64,000 nt of DNA from JALZVT01 sp964611345 (GCA_964611345.1 CAZSYU010000008.1:10640-74639), one strand, 5' to 3'. Positions 8,018 through 16,866 are shown, counted from the stretch's first letter. The notes: generated by a model from the sequence alone, not told the origin. Translations and numbers: made by a program.

Positions 8018-10732
8018 CTAAAAAGTCAGCGCGCTGTGAATTTTGGCGAGTTCAGTGCGGAAAATATTTTGTACTGCATCGAGATCGGCTTCGGTGTCTG
8101 CCTCAAAACGCAGTGTTAATACCGGACTAGTGTTCGACGCACGAATTAGGCCCCATGAGTTTTCGTAGTCGACGCGAATGCCATCGATTGAAGTCACGGT
8201 GCCTTCTTTGAAATCTCCATTGGCAGCCAGCCTATCCATGATTTTGAACTTTGCGTCTTCTGTCGTCTGGATTTTTAACTCAGGAGTTGACTGTGTCTCT
8301 GGAAACTCCGCGAACAGTTCACTCATACTGGCGGAGCCACCACCGAGAATTTCCAACAGTCGCGCAGCACTATAGACAGCGTCATCAAAACCGTACCAAC
8401 GTTCACCGAATGCCAGATGTCCGCTGAATTCTCCAGCAAGCAGCGCGCCCGTTTCTTTTAACTTGGCCTTCATGTGCGAGTGGCCGGTCTTCCACATGAC
8501 AGGACGGCCGCCATGTTCCGCTATCAGATTGTTTAAATGCCGCGAGCACTTAACGTCGAAGATGATGTCCGAGCCAGGGTTGCGTCCGACGATGTCGCGG
8601 GCAAACAACATCATTAATTTGTCGGGCCAGATGATCTGACCGCTGTTGGTAACCACGCCAATACGATCGCCGTCGCCGTCGAAGGCCAAGCCTATGTCTG
8701 CTTGCTCGGTCTTAACCATCTTGATCAGATCAGTCAGGTTAACCGGTTCTGCAGGATCGGGATGATGGTTTGGGAAGGTGCCGTCTACTTCGCAGTACAG
8801 CGGTATTACTTCACAACCCAGTTCTTGCAGCAGTAGAGGGGCAACGCCGCCAGCGACCCCATTACCGCAATCGACAACGACTTTCAGAGATTTTGCGACG
8901 GCAACGTCATCGAGAATGCGATCTATGTACTCGCTGTCGATAACCACTGCAGCCAGTTCACCCTCGGTGCTTTCGTAGTCCAGCTTGTTATCAAGCAGAC
9001 GCTGGTGCAGCGCTGTAATGCTTCCTTCGGCCAGTGTCGAGCCACCGATCATCATTTTCAGCCCGTTGTATTCGGGAGGGTTATGCGAGCCGGTGATCAT
9101 GACGCCGGTGCCGGTATTGAGTGTGTGTGTAGCGAAGTACAGCATCGGCGTTGTGACCTGACCAATGTCGACCACATCCATTCCACCTTCAAGCAGACCG
9201 TGAATGAGTTGCTGCGCCAGCTCGGGACTCGAGAGTCGCCCATCGCGTCCAACGGCGGTGCGAGTTTGGCCTTCGCTCTTTGCTTGGGCGGCAAACGCGC
9301 GGCCAATCCAGTAGACGACCTTTGGCGTCAGGTTGGTATCAACGATGCCGCGAATGTCGTAGGCGCGAAAAATACCCGCATCAAATTCCATGTCAGGCAA
9401 GGCGTCATCGACTTCGCTGACTTCCATACCAAAGTTGTCGTCGCTTACGTCGGTGAGATCTTTGAAATCGGCCGTTAAATCGTTTGCTTCTTCGACACTC
9501 TGAGGTTCTGTGCCCGCAGTCGGCGCAGCACTGGTTAGCTTTTGATCTTGCTCGTCAATGTCGAGAAAATCGTCAGCGTCGTTGCTGAGCTGATCGGCGG
9601 CTACGCTCCCTGCGGCGAGCGTGCCTGCAACAGCTGCCGCCTTTTTAGCACCAGCGGCTTGTTTGTCAGCCCGCTCTTGATCCTGTTTGGCTGGCGGTGA
9701 GTCGAGTGTTGGTTCTGGGTTTGTGGACTTTGCGGTGCGCGCTGATTTCACTGCGCTTATGTTGGCAGTCCGTTCTGCAATGGTTCCGGCGAAATTCTTT
9801 GCCACATTCTGCAGAGCGTCGATTTGGAAGTGATCGGTTTTTCCAGCGTGGCCGCCAAACGCATTGGCCCCATAATCGACAAGTGCATCGCAATCGTCGT
9901 CAATAACTTTAGTCAGGCGACTGAAGGCAAGCCAGATACCGCCAAGGCCAAGCGCGAGTGCAGCGGCCAGTGGTAACCACAAGCTATTGAAATCGATTGC
10001 TTTGGTGGTTGCATTGCCGCTAAACAGAGCCACCCAGCCGGGGGCTTGTAGCGGCCTGCGAAGGGTCACCAGCGCCTGGGTGCCACTGCCGTATTCGATA
10101 ACGATGGCGGGCCCGGCGTTGTCGACACTTTGCTCTATTTGCAGCAGCCCAAGGTCGCTGTTGAAGCCGGCGAGCGAGTCATTGATATAGTCGTCAGAGA
10201 GGGCAACAAACAGGACGCCGAGAACCTCGCTGCTGTCGGTTACCTGGGCTGCTGCGTAGAGAACATCGCCTGGATTGGCGCTCGCCTCCGGACCGACAAA
10301 ATCCGTAAGCTCAGCACGCCGCAGTAGATCCAGCGCGACGAAGTTGATAGGGGTAGCGGCATTCAGATCCACTTTAGCCGTGCCAAGCCCAATGAGTTCT
10401 ACGCGGCGAGCATGCGCAATGCTGGCTAGCAATCTTGCCTCTTCGGCACTTTGGGCTGCGCTGTCATTGCTACTTAGTGCGCTGATTACCGAGTTTGTGC
10501 GTGCCAGTAGCGTTAGTTGCTTGCGCAACTCGCGATAGCGGCTGTCGATCATTGCTGCCAAGGCATCAGCGTGCGTATCAGCGATGTGTGCGTTGTGGTT
10601 GCTATTGCCCCCTTGCACCACTTGCAGGTAGAGCAAACCGGCACACAGCAGGATGCCGAGCAAAGCAAGGCCCATGGCCAGTGCGTTGAAGCGACCAAGG
10701 CCGCCAGCGGGTTTGAGTTGTTGTTTCGCCAC
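8018..10732 (-). CDS. algC: Phosphomannomutase/phosphoglucomutase AlgC with N-terminal membrane module
   Basis: Interconverts 6- and 1-phosphates of mannose and glucose for exopolysaccharide and LPS precursors. The last 460 residues are the enzyme: RAYDIRGIVDTNL, the phosphoserine loop TGSHNPPEYNG (around residue 545) and the metal site DGDGDRIG (around 685). The first 445 residues are extra: a transmembrane helix near residues 15-40, a roughly 200-residue predicted periplasmic region, a second helix (SLWLPLAAALALGLGGIWLAF), then a Lys/Ala-rich and acidic linker. A comparable long N-terminus is known in pseudomonad AlgC. GTG 10732 is preferred because AGGAG sits 5 nt upstream, whereas GTG 10738 overlaps it. 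About 904 residues. Confidence 0.92.
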   Translation of the reverse strand: MAKQQLKPAGGLGRFNALAMGLALLGILLCAGLLYLQVVQGGNSNHNAHIADTHADALAAMIDSRYRELRKQLTLLARTNSVISALSSNDSAAQSAEEARLLASIAHARRVELIGLGTAKVDLNAATPINFVALDLLRRAELTDFVGPEASANPGDVLYAAAQVTDSSEVLGVLFVALSDDYINDSLAGFNSDLGLLQIEQSVDNAGPAIVIEYGSGTQALVTLRRPLQAPGWVALFSGNATTKAIDFNSLWLPLAAALALGLGGIWLAFSRLTKVIDDDCDALVDYGANAFGGHAGKTDHFQIDALQNVAKNFAGTIAERTANISAVKSARTAKSTNPEPTLDSPPAKQDQERADKQAAGAKKAAAVAGTLAAGSVAADQLSNDADDFLDIDEQDQKLTSAAPTAGTEPQSVEEANDLTADFKDLTDVSDDNFGMEVSEVDDALPDMEFDAGIFRAYDIRGIVDTNLTPKVVYWIGRAFAAQAKSEGQTRTAVGRDGRLSSPELAQQLIHGLLEGGMDVVDIGQVTTPMLYFATHTLNTGTGVMITGSHNPPEYNGLKMMIGGSTLAEGSITALHQRLLDNKLDYESTEGELAAVVIDSEYIDRILDDVAVAKSLKVVVDCGNGVAGGVAPLLLQELGCEVIPLYCEVDGTFPNHHPDPAEPVNLTDLIKMVKTEQADIGLAFDGDGDRIGVVTNSGQIIWPDKLMMLFARDIVGRNPGSDIIFDVKCSRHLNNLIAEHGGRPVMWKTGHSHMKAKLKETGALLAGEFSGHLAFGERWYGFDDAVYSAARLLEILGGGSASMSELFAEFPETQSTPELKIQTTEDAKFKIMDRLAANGDFKEGTVTSIDGIRVDYENSWGLIRASNTSPVLTLRFEADTEADLDAVQNIFRTELAKIHSALTF

Positions 10733-10829
10733 GAGCACTCCTCACAGGTCGCGGTATGGTAATGCCGTGAGCGCGGTCATACCAGAGTCAACCAGAGCAA
10801 CTCGCTGAAAAAGTGAGAACCGGGCGGCG

Positions 10830-12155
10830 TTAGGGGGTTGGTGAGTGCACACTGAGTCGGTCGGGAAACAGCTCTACCGCCTTGTTCAGCAGCGTCCTGG
10901 CGATGGCGTCCTTGTCTTGCATGGGCACCTGTTGTTCGCCGTTCGGCCAGAGGATGGTCAGGGCGTTTTGGTCGCTGGCAAAACCAATGCGGCTATCGGC
11001 GACGTCGTTTAACGCGATCATATCGAGGTTTTTGCGCTCAAGCTTGGCCCGCGCGTGTTCCAGACCCTTGTGCGTTTCGGCGGCGAAGCCCACGGTAACC
11101 GGTCCGTTGGTGGTGGTGGCAACGTGCGCAATGATGTCGGGATTCGGCACCAGATCGATGCTGATTCCGTCGCGGGTTTTAGCGGTTTTCTTGATCTTTT
11201 CGGAAGCGACTTCTGCAACCCGGTAGTCCGCCACCGCGGCGACACCAATAAACAGGTCGGTCGCTGCGAGGTTGGCGGTTACAGCAGCGAGCATGTCATC
11301 GGCGCTGAGTACGTCGATGCGCTTAACACCTGGCGGTACGGGCAGCGCGGTCGGCCCGCTGACCAGGGTGACGTTAGCGCCCATACGCGTTGCCTGCGCG
11401 GCGAGAGCGTAGCCTTGTTTGCCAGTGCTGCGGTTCGACAGATAGCGCACCGGATCGATGGGTTCGCGGGTGGGGCCCGCCGTGATCAGGACATTGATGC
11501 CAGCCAGTTGGCTGCTGGAGAGCCGGGACCTTGCGGCAGGATCTGGGGTGTTATCGGCGCCCAGGGCAGATTGTGGCCGCTGGACAGATTCACCGGGTGC
11601 GATGCTCGCCAGCGCGGCACTGATTGCTGCCGGTTCGAGCATGCGTCCTGGGCCGTATTCCCCGCAAGCCTGTTCGCCCTCGGCGGGCCCTAGCAGGTGC
11701 ACGCCACGACTCTCAAGCAGTGCGACGTTGCTGCTGGTCGCTGGATGCTGCCACATGCGCACGTTCATGGCCGGTGCGATAACCAGTGCGGCAGTGGTGG
11801 CGAGGCACAGAGTGGTGAGCAAATCGTCAGCCAGCCCATGTGCCAGTTTCGCCACAGCGTTGGCGGTGGCGGGCGCAATCAACACGGTGTCCGCCCAGCG
11901 TGCCAGCTCAATATGACCCATGGCGGCCTCAGCGTCTTCGTCCCACAAAGACTGGCGCACAGCGCGCCCGCTAACGGCCTGCAGCGCTGTGCTGCTAACG
12001 AACTGCGCGGCGCCGGCGGTGGTTACCACGCACACCTCGGCGCCCGCGGCGCGCAGTTTTCGCACGAGATCCGGGGTTTTGTACGCGGCTATGCCACCGG
12101 TGATGCCGAGTAGTATGTGTCGTCCTGCCAACTCGCCTAGAGTGCCCTGATCCAT
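10830..12155 (-). CDS. coaBC: Bifunctional phosphopantothenoylcysteine decarboxylase/synthetase
   Basis: Two consecutive steps of coenzyme A synthesis. The N-terminal CoaC flavoprotein shows GITGGIAAYKTPDLVRKL, the active-site segment GHIELARWADTVLIAPATAN and the motif PAMNVRMW near residue 130. The C-terminal CoaB half shows ITAGPTREPIDPVRYLSNRS and GKQGYALA. The linker between the halves (about residues 175-220) is longer than usual. Start ATG 12155 has AAGG 5 nt upstream. In Pseudomonas, dut follows coaBC; here the next gene is algC after 97 bp. Confidence 0.96.
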   Translation of the reverse strand: MDQGTLGELAGRHILLGITGGIAAYKTPDLVRKLRAAGAEVCVVTTAGAAQFVSSTALQAVSGRAVRQSLWDEDAEAAMGHIELARWADTVLIAPATANAVAKLAHGLADDLLTTLCLATTAALVIAPAMNVRMWQHPATSSNVALLESRGVHLLGPAEGEQACGEYGPGRMLEPAAISAALASIAPGESVQRPQSALGADNTPDPAARSRLSSSQLAGINVLITAGPTREPIDPVRYLSNRSTGKQGYALAAQATRMGANVTLVSGPTALPVPPGVKRIDVLSADDMLAAVTANLAATDLFIGVAAVADYRVAEVASEKIKKTAKTRDGISIDLVPNPDIIAHVATTTNGPVTVGFAAETHKGLEHARAKLERKNLDMIALNDVADSRIGFASDQNALTILWPNGEQQVPMQDKDAIARTLLNKAVELFPDRLSVHSPTP

Positions 12156-12289
12156 AGTTACCTTGTCATACTGATTGATCGCCCGCGAAACCTTAGCACT
12201 GCGGGCGGGAGCGGCGTAGCGCCCTGTTTTGGTAGATTGTTCTGAGCGGCTTCGATGCGCGTTCCAGGCTGCTGCGACTCGGGCCCGAC

Positions 12290-12898
12290 ATGCTGTGTGA
12301 CGCCCAGTTGCTGAGCGCTTTGTTAGGGGGGCAACAAACTAGCGATGGCGCGCCAGAGCTGGGCCAGATCTTGCTCACTGAGTTTAATGGGTTGCCGGGT
12401 GTGCTGGATGCCAGCGCGACGGCGCTGATGGCTGTGACGGGCGTGGGCCTGGGCAAGGCAGCCGCCATTAAATCGGTGCTGAGTTTAGCGACCCGCTACG
12501 AGCAGGCCCCATTGCTTACCGGGCGGCCAGTCACCGATGCCGGTAGCGCTGAGCGGTTTTTGCGCCACCGTCTGGGTGGGCGGCCACAGGAAGTCTTTGC
12601 CGTGATGTTCCTGAATTCCCGGCATCAGCTGTTGCGTTTTGATGAGCTGTTCGCAGGCAGTGTCGATCGCGCCCAGGTCTACCCGCGTGAGGTGCTGCGA
12701 CGCTCACTGGTGTACAACGCATCCGCCCTGGTGTTGGCGCATAACCACCCCTCTGGCAACCCCGAGCCGAGCGCGAGTGATGTGCAACTTACCGAGCGAC
12801 TTAAGCGCTTGCTGACGGAAGTGGACGTGCGGCTGCTGGACCACCTGGTGATTGGCCGCGGCCGGGCGGTTTCCCTTGCCGAGCGCGGCCTGCTTTGA
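12290..12898 (+). CDS. radC: DNA repair-associated protein RadC (JAB/MPN domain)
   Basis: RadC-family protein of uncertain biochemical role. The C-terminal MPN domain has the metal-site pattern AHNHPSGNPEPSASD and the ending DHLVIGRGRAVSLAERGLL. The N-terminal part has helix-hairpin-helix-like repeats (LMAVTGVGLGKAAAIKSVL). ATG 12290 is the first conventional start, but the frame is open back to a TAG at 12233, and the upstream residues DARSRLLRLGPD align with the conserved RadC segment PREKLLRFGAK. Translation may therefore begin at CTG 12242 or ATT 12236. Divergent from coaBC, followed by rpmB. Confidence 0.9.
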   Translation: MLCDAQLLSALLGGQQTSDGAPELGQILLTEFNGLPGVLDASATALMAVTGVGLGKAAAIKSVLSLATRYEQAPLLTGRPVTDAGSAERFLRHRLGGRPQEVFAVMFLNSRHQLLRFDELFAGSVDRAQVYPREVLRRSLVYNASALVLAHNHPSGNPEPSASDVQLTERLKRLLTEVDVRLLDHLVIGRGRAVSLAERGLL

Positions 12899-12937
12899 TA
12901 GATTCCCGCGTCCATTTTTCCATGTCAGGAAATAGCC

Positions 12938-13174
12938 ATGTCTCAGGTTTGCCAGGTTACCGGTAAACGCCCCGCGGTAGGCAACAACGTCAGTAAGGCC
13001 AAGAACCGTACGCGGCGTCGCTTTCTGCCCAACCTGCATCAGCACCGGTTCTGGGTTGAGGGCGAGAAGCGCTTTGTGAAACTCAAGGTATCCGCCAAGG
13101 GCATGCGCATTATTGACAAGAACGGCATCGAAGCGGTGCTGGCCGACCTGCGTAAGCGCGGCGAAACGGTCTAA
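12938..13174 (+). CDS. rpmB: 50S ribosomal protein L28
   Basis: Large-subunit ribosomal protein. The 78 residues begin SQVCQVTGKRPAVGNNVSKA after Met, then KNRTRRRFLPNLHQHRFW, the standard L28 pattern; length equals the E. coli protein. An AGGAA site (TCAGGAAATAGCC) precedes the start. It pairs with rpmG 38 bp downstream. Confidence 0.98.
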   Translation: MSQVCQVTGKRPAVGNNVSKAKNRTRRRFLPNLHQHRFWVEGEKRFVKLKVSAKGMRIIDKNGIEAVLADLRKRGETV

Positions 13175-13212
13175 CCCAACACACGCCCCCATTAGGGTCT
13201 CGGAGACTACTC

Positions 13213-13368
13213 ATGCGTGACAAGATCAAACTCGTATCCAGCGCCGGCACCGGTCACTACTACACCACCGACAAGAACAAGCGGACCATGCCCGACAAGT
13301 TCGAGATAAAGAAGTACGACCCGGTGGTACGTAAGCACGTGATCTACAAAGAAGCCAAGATCAAGTAG
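13213..13368 (+). CDS. rpmG: 50S ribosomal protein L33
   Basis: 51-residue large-subunit protein starting MRDKIKLVSSAGTGHYYTT and ending in KKYDPVVRKHVIYKEAKIK, the typical L33 of proteobacteria. A GGAG site lies 7 to 8 nt before ATG 13213. It has no zinc-binding Cys pairs, so it is the Cys-free type. It forms an rpmB-rpmG operon and is followed by mutM. Confidence 0.97.
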   Translation: MRDKIKLVSSAGTGHYYTTDKNKRTMPDKFEIKKYDPVVRKHVIYKEAKIK

Positions 13369-13394
13369 TACCCTCTCTGACGCTATCCCCAAGC

Positions 13395-14231
13395 GTGCCA
13401 GAACTACCCGAAGTAGAAACCACCCGCCGCGGCATCAAAGACCATATTGTTGGCCGGCGTCTGGTCGACTGGGAAATCCGCAATGCTGCACTCCGCTGGC
13501 CCGTCGAACTGCCCGCCGAGCTGCGCAATCAAACCATCTCGCGGATAGACCGGCGCGCCAAGTACCTGCTGCTGCAAGCCGATACGGGCGCCCTGATTAT
13601 GCACTTGGGCATGTCCGGATCGCTGCGCGTGGTAGAGGCCTCGGCGGCTCCCAGGAAGCACGACCACCTCGACCTGTGTTTTGACGATGGCGCGATTTTG
13701 CGCCTGCACGACCCACGCCGGTTCGGCAGTGTGCATTTTCAGCCCCACCCGGTGGAGCGCCACTTCCTGCTCGCCAAACTGGGGGTGGAACCGCTGGGTT
13801 CAGAATTTAGCGGCGCCCATCTGAAGCAGCGCGCGAAGGGCAAGCGGGTAGCGGTGAAGAACTTCTTGATGGACGGCCACGTGGTGGTAGGGGTAGGCAA
13901 CATATATGCCAACGAGGCCTTGTTTTTAGCTGGTATACGACCCACGGTGCAGGCGCAAAAGGTCACCCTGCCAGCCTATGAGGTGTTGGCCGAGTGCGTG
14001 CGCAACGTGCTGAATAGCGCGATTCAAATGGGCGGCACCACCCTGCGGGACTACGTTGGCGGCAGAGGTGACCCCGGCTATTTCAAGCAGGCGCTGAATG
14101 TCTACGGCCGTGAGGGCGAGTTATGCAACTTGTGTGACACTAAGCTGCGATCTCTGCGTCTCGGTCAGCGCGCAACCGTGTACTGCCCAAAATGCCAACA
14201 AAACCGAGGTTTTCGTCGAAACGGGTGTTAG
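13395..14231 (+). CDS. mutM: Formamidopyrimidine-DNA glycosylase
   Basis: Removes 8-oxoguanine and formamidopyrimidines from DNA and cleaves at the abasic site. The 278-residue protein starts with GTG followed by PELPEVE, giving the N-terminal proline nucleophile. HLGMSGSLRV carries the conserved catalytic lysine loop region, and the C-terminal zinc finger is present (LCNLCDTKL, then YCPKCQQ). No clear ribosome binding site precedes the GTG, which is only 26 bp after rpmG, so it may depend on readthrough from the ribosomal genes. Confidence 0.97.
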   Translation: MPELPEVETTRRGIKDHIVGRRLVDWEIRNAALRWPVELPAELRNQTISRIDRRAKYLLLQADTGALIMHLGMSGSLRVVEASAAPRKHDHLDLCFDDGAILRLHDPRRFGSVHFQPHPVERHFLLAKLGVEPLGSEFSGAHLKQRAKGKRVAVKNFLMDGHVVVGVGNIYANEALFLAGIRPTVQAQKVTLPAYEVLAECVRNVLNSAIQMGGTTLRDYVGGRGDPGYFKQALNVYGREGELCNLCDTKLRSLRLGQRATVYCPKCQQNRGFRRNGC

Positions 14232-14285
14232 AATCAAGGCTCGTGTTAAAACTTCTTAATGGACAAGATAGTGGGGCTCCCCCTG

Positions 14286-14630
14286 ATGGCCAAGCGATTT
14301 ACTGCTCTTAAACCTGCGCTGCTAGGCGCTACGCTGATACTTAGCGGAATAACTGCCCCCGTAACTCTGGCTGGTCCGGAAGACGAGCCTAGCGGTGGCG
14401 AGATGATGATAGATGCCCTGGTGGCGCGACCCGTCGGCGTTGCCACAACGGTTGTGGGCGTTGCTGCATTTGTGGTCACGCTGCCGTTTTCGGCCCTTGG
14501 TGGCAACATTAACCAGGCCGCTGACAAGCTGATCGTTGAGCCCGGCAAAGAAACCTTTGTACGCTGCCTTGGTTGTCGTACAACCGGCCGCCAGGAACGC
14601 TATCGCGGCGACGCCTCTGAGATTCGTTAA
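14286..14630 (+). CDS. Small exported or membrane protein of unknown function
   Basis: 114 residues. The start MAKRFTALKPALLGATLILS, ending at TAPVTLA, looks like a signal peptide. A second hydrophobic stretch follows (VGVATTVVGVAAFVVTLPFSALGG), then a conserved-looking tail NINQAADKLIVEPGKETFVRCLGC with two Cys. I recall similar small proteins in gammaproteobacteria with the pattern LPFSALGGN followed by AADKLVVEP, often mislabelled multidrug transporter; their function is not established. ATG 14259 is an alternative start nine codons upstream. It lies between mutM and convergent coaD. Confidence 0.65.
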   Translation: MAKRFTALKPALLGATLILSGITAPVTLAGPEDEPSGGEMMIDALVARPVGVATTVVGVAAFVVTLPFSALGGNINQAADKLIVEPGKETFVRCLGCRTTGRQERYRGDASEIR

Positions 14631-14650
14631 CGACTGGCCTGTTGTTGAGC

Positions 14651-15199
14651 CTATTGCTGGGCGTCTTGTTGCGCAGAGGCAAAATCCGCCCGTAGCGATG
14701 CAGCTACGGCGGGGTGCACGAACTGATCAATATCGCCGCCAAGGGATGCGATCTCTCTGACCAGCGTCGAAGAGATGTACGAGTTCTTGTGCGACGTCGG
14801 CAGAAAAACATACTCAATATCGGCGTCGAGTGATTGATTCATCTCCGCCATCTGAAATTCGTAGTCAAAATCCATCATGTTGCGCAGACCGCGCAGTATG
14901 AAGCTCGTGTCTTTGCTTTTTACGAAGTCGACCAACAGGGTGTTAAACACCTCAACCGAAACGCGATCACCATACTCTTCAAGCACCGTATGACAGAGCT
15001 CGATGCGGCTGGAGTGGTAAGTCGCAGGGTCTTTCTGGGCGGAAGTACCTATCGCCAGCACAACGTGATCGAACAAATTCAGTGCCCGCCGAATAAGGTC
15101 AGTGTGACCGTTGGTGATCGGATTGAACGACCCTGGATAAATAACGGTGGCGATCGCGGTATCTCCCCAAAATACTGGCCAAACATTGGCCCGCCCCAT
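14651..15199 (-). CDS. coaD: Phosphopantetheine adenylyltransferase
   Basis: Penultimate step of coenzyme A synthesis. The nucleotidyltransferase motif YPGSFNPITNGHTDLI is at the N-terminus, LIRRALNLFDHV follows, and ILRGLRNMMDFDYEFQMAEMN and SSTLVREIASLGGD match the family. Most CoaD proteins start about five residues before YPG; here the only ATG/GTG/TTG in frame is 15199, which adds about 17 unusual residues (MGRANVWPVFWGD). The true start may be a rare codon such as the ATC that precedes ATVIYPG. Downstream of and codirectional with rsmD. Confidence 0.93.
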   Translation of the reverse strand: MGRANVWPVFWGDTAIATVIYPGSFNPITNGHTDLIRRALNLFDHVVLAIGTSAQKDPATYHSSRIELCHTVLEEYGDRVSVEVFNTLLVDFVKSKDTSFILRGLRNMMDFDYEFQMAEMNQSLDADIEYVFLPTSHKNSYISSTLVREIASLGGDIDQFVHPAVAASLRADFASAQQDAQQ

Positions 15200-15238
15200 A
15201 CTGATACAACTGCCAGCCCGGCGACGAATTTACCGATA

Positions 15239-15859
15239 CTAGCAAGTATTGAGTGGGGATAAAGCCCCGGGGTTCGGCGTCAATAACACGGCTCTGCTGT
15301 CGCCAAAAGTCTTGTCCCGGAAAATTTCCCAATCCTCCCCGCGAAAGGCATCTGCGGCCAGTTTTGAAGTTTCCAGGTACACCAGCGCATCTGCCGCCAG
15401 GAGCTGCAGCGCGAGCAGTCGATCGAGGGCCTGGGCCGCGAGCGGGCTGGCAAAGGGCGGGTCGATGAACACCAGGTCGTAATGGCCTTGGCGTGCTGGG
15501 TCTGTTGCGCGAGTTGGGTGGCGCGGCAGCCGTGCGAGATGGGTGAGCGCATCGGCTCGGTGAATGGTCGCAGTGTTGGCCTGTAAGCGCTGCTTCGAAG
15601 CCGCAAGTGCGGTGACTACCTGGGCAGACTGGTCAACCAGGTCGGCGAGCTGGGCGCCACGCGACAAGGCTTCGAATCCAAGTACACCGGACCCCGCGAA
15701 CAGGTCGAGCACGCGTGCATCGCTGATCCAGGGGGCTAGCCAGTTGAATAGGGTGTCACGGGCGCGATCCTGACTCGGACGCAGTCCTTTTGCGTTTGGA
15801 AACTTGAGCTTTCGCCCTCTCCACTTACCACCGATAATGCGGACTTCATTTTTAGCCAT
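15239..15859 (-). CDS. rsmD: 16S rRNA (guanine-N2-)-methyltransferase RsmD
   Basis: Methylates G966 of 16S rRNA using S-adenosylmethionine. Seen in 206 residues: RIIGGKWRGRKLKFP at the N-terminus, LRPSQDRARDTLFNWL, the SAM-binding loop VLDLFAGSGVLGFEALSRGA near residue 50, and the catalytic FIDPPF near residue 133. Head-to-head with ftsY, only 5 bp separating the two start codons; coaD follows on the same strand. Confidence 0.95.
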   Translation of the reverse strand: MAKNEVRIIGGKWRGRKLKFPNAKGLRPSQDRARDTLFNWLAPWISDARVLDLFAGSGVLGFEALSRGAQLADLVDQSAQVVTALAASKQRLQANTATIHRADALTHLARLPRHPTRATDPARQGHYDLVFIDPPFASPLAAQALDRLLALQLLAADALVYLETSKLAADAFRGEDWEIFRDKTFGDSRAVLLTPNPGALSPLNTC

Positions 15860-15864
15860 GGGGC

Positions 15865-16866
15865 GTGATCTTGAGCCAGTCGCACGACGACGAGCAAGCA
15901 GCAGCTGACAATCCGCAGCAAAAAGGCAGTCTGTGGCAGCGGTTGAAGGGCGGACTTGGCAAAACGCGCACCCAGCTTAGCGAAGGCGTTGGCAATTTGC
16001 TGCTCGGCGAGAAGGAGATCAGCGACGATGTGCTCGATGATCTTGAAACGGCGCTGATTACTACCGACGTGGGGCTGCCTGCTACCCGGGAAATCATGGA
16101 CAAGCTCGCCAGTCGAGTGAAACGCCGCGAGTTAAACGACACTGTTGCGTTGCACGCCGCGCTCGCCAGCGTTCTGCAGGAGATTCTCGAGCCCATGCAG
16201 GGTGCTATTACAGTGGATGTGCCAGACAAGCCCTGTGTCATTTTTTTTGTTGGGGTTAACGGGGTTGGAAAAACCACCACTGTTGGCAAGCTGGCCAAAC
16301 AATTGCAAAACGACGGCCGCAAAGTCGTGTTGGCTGCCGGGGATACCTTTCGGGCGGCTGCGGTTGAACAGTTACAGGCCTGGGGTGAGCGTAACGCGGT
16401 TGATGTTATCGCTCAGCAAACCGGTTCTGATAGTGCATCTGTTGTGTTTGATGCAGTCCAAGCCGGGCGCGCGCGCGGAGCGGATGTAGTGCTGGCCGAC
16501 ACCGCTGGCCGGTTGCAGGCCAAAACCAACCTTATGGATGAGCTTTCGAAAATTAAACGGGTTACAGCGCGCTTTGACGCAGCGGCACCTCACGAAGTGA
16601 TTCTGGTGCTCGATGCGGGTGTGGGGCAAAACGCATTGAGCCAGCTTAAGGAGTTTGACGCAGCCGTTGGCGTTACAGGTTTGATTCTTACCAAGTTGGA
16701 CGGCACGGCAAAAGCGGGTGTGCTGTTTGCATTGGCCCATACCATTCGCGAAGCTGACCCTGACCGTCGGTTACCGGTGTATTACATTGGTGTTGGTGAG
16801 CGGATCGATGATTTGCGCCCATTTGCGGCGGAGCCCTTTGTGGAGGCGTTACTGGCCAGTGGGTAG
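15865..16866 (+). CDS. ftsY: Signal recognition particle receptor FtsY
   Basis: SRP receptor GTPase that delivers nascent membrane proteins to the translocon. NG domain motifs: GVNGVGKTTTVGKLA (G1, near residue 130), DTFRAAAVEQLQAW, DTAGRLQAKTNLM (G3), TKLDGTAKAG (G4) and the C-terminal GVGERIDDLRPF. The 333-residue form lacks the long acidic A domain of E. coli FtsY (497 residues), leaving a short hydrophilic leader. Start is GTG 15865, with TTG 15871 as alternative. It overlaps ftsE by 8 bp and heads ftsY-ftsE-ftsX. Confidence 0.96.
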   Translation: MILSQSHDDEQAAADNPQQKGSLWQRLKGGLGKTRTQLSEGVGNLLLGEKEISDDVLDDLETALITTDVGLPATREIMDKLASRVKRRELNDTVALHAALASVLQEILEPMQGAITVDVPDKPCVIFFVGVNGVGKTTTVGKLAKQLQNDGRKVVLAAGDTFRAAAVEQLQAWGERNAVDVIAQQTGSDSASVVFDAVQAGRARGADVVLADTAGRLQAKTNLMDELSKIKRVTARFDAAAPHEVILVLDAGVGQNALSQLKEFDAAVGVTGLILTKLDGTAKAGVLFALAHTIREADPDRRLPVYYIGVGERIDDLRPFAAEPFVEALLASG

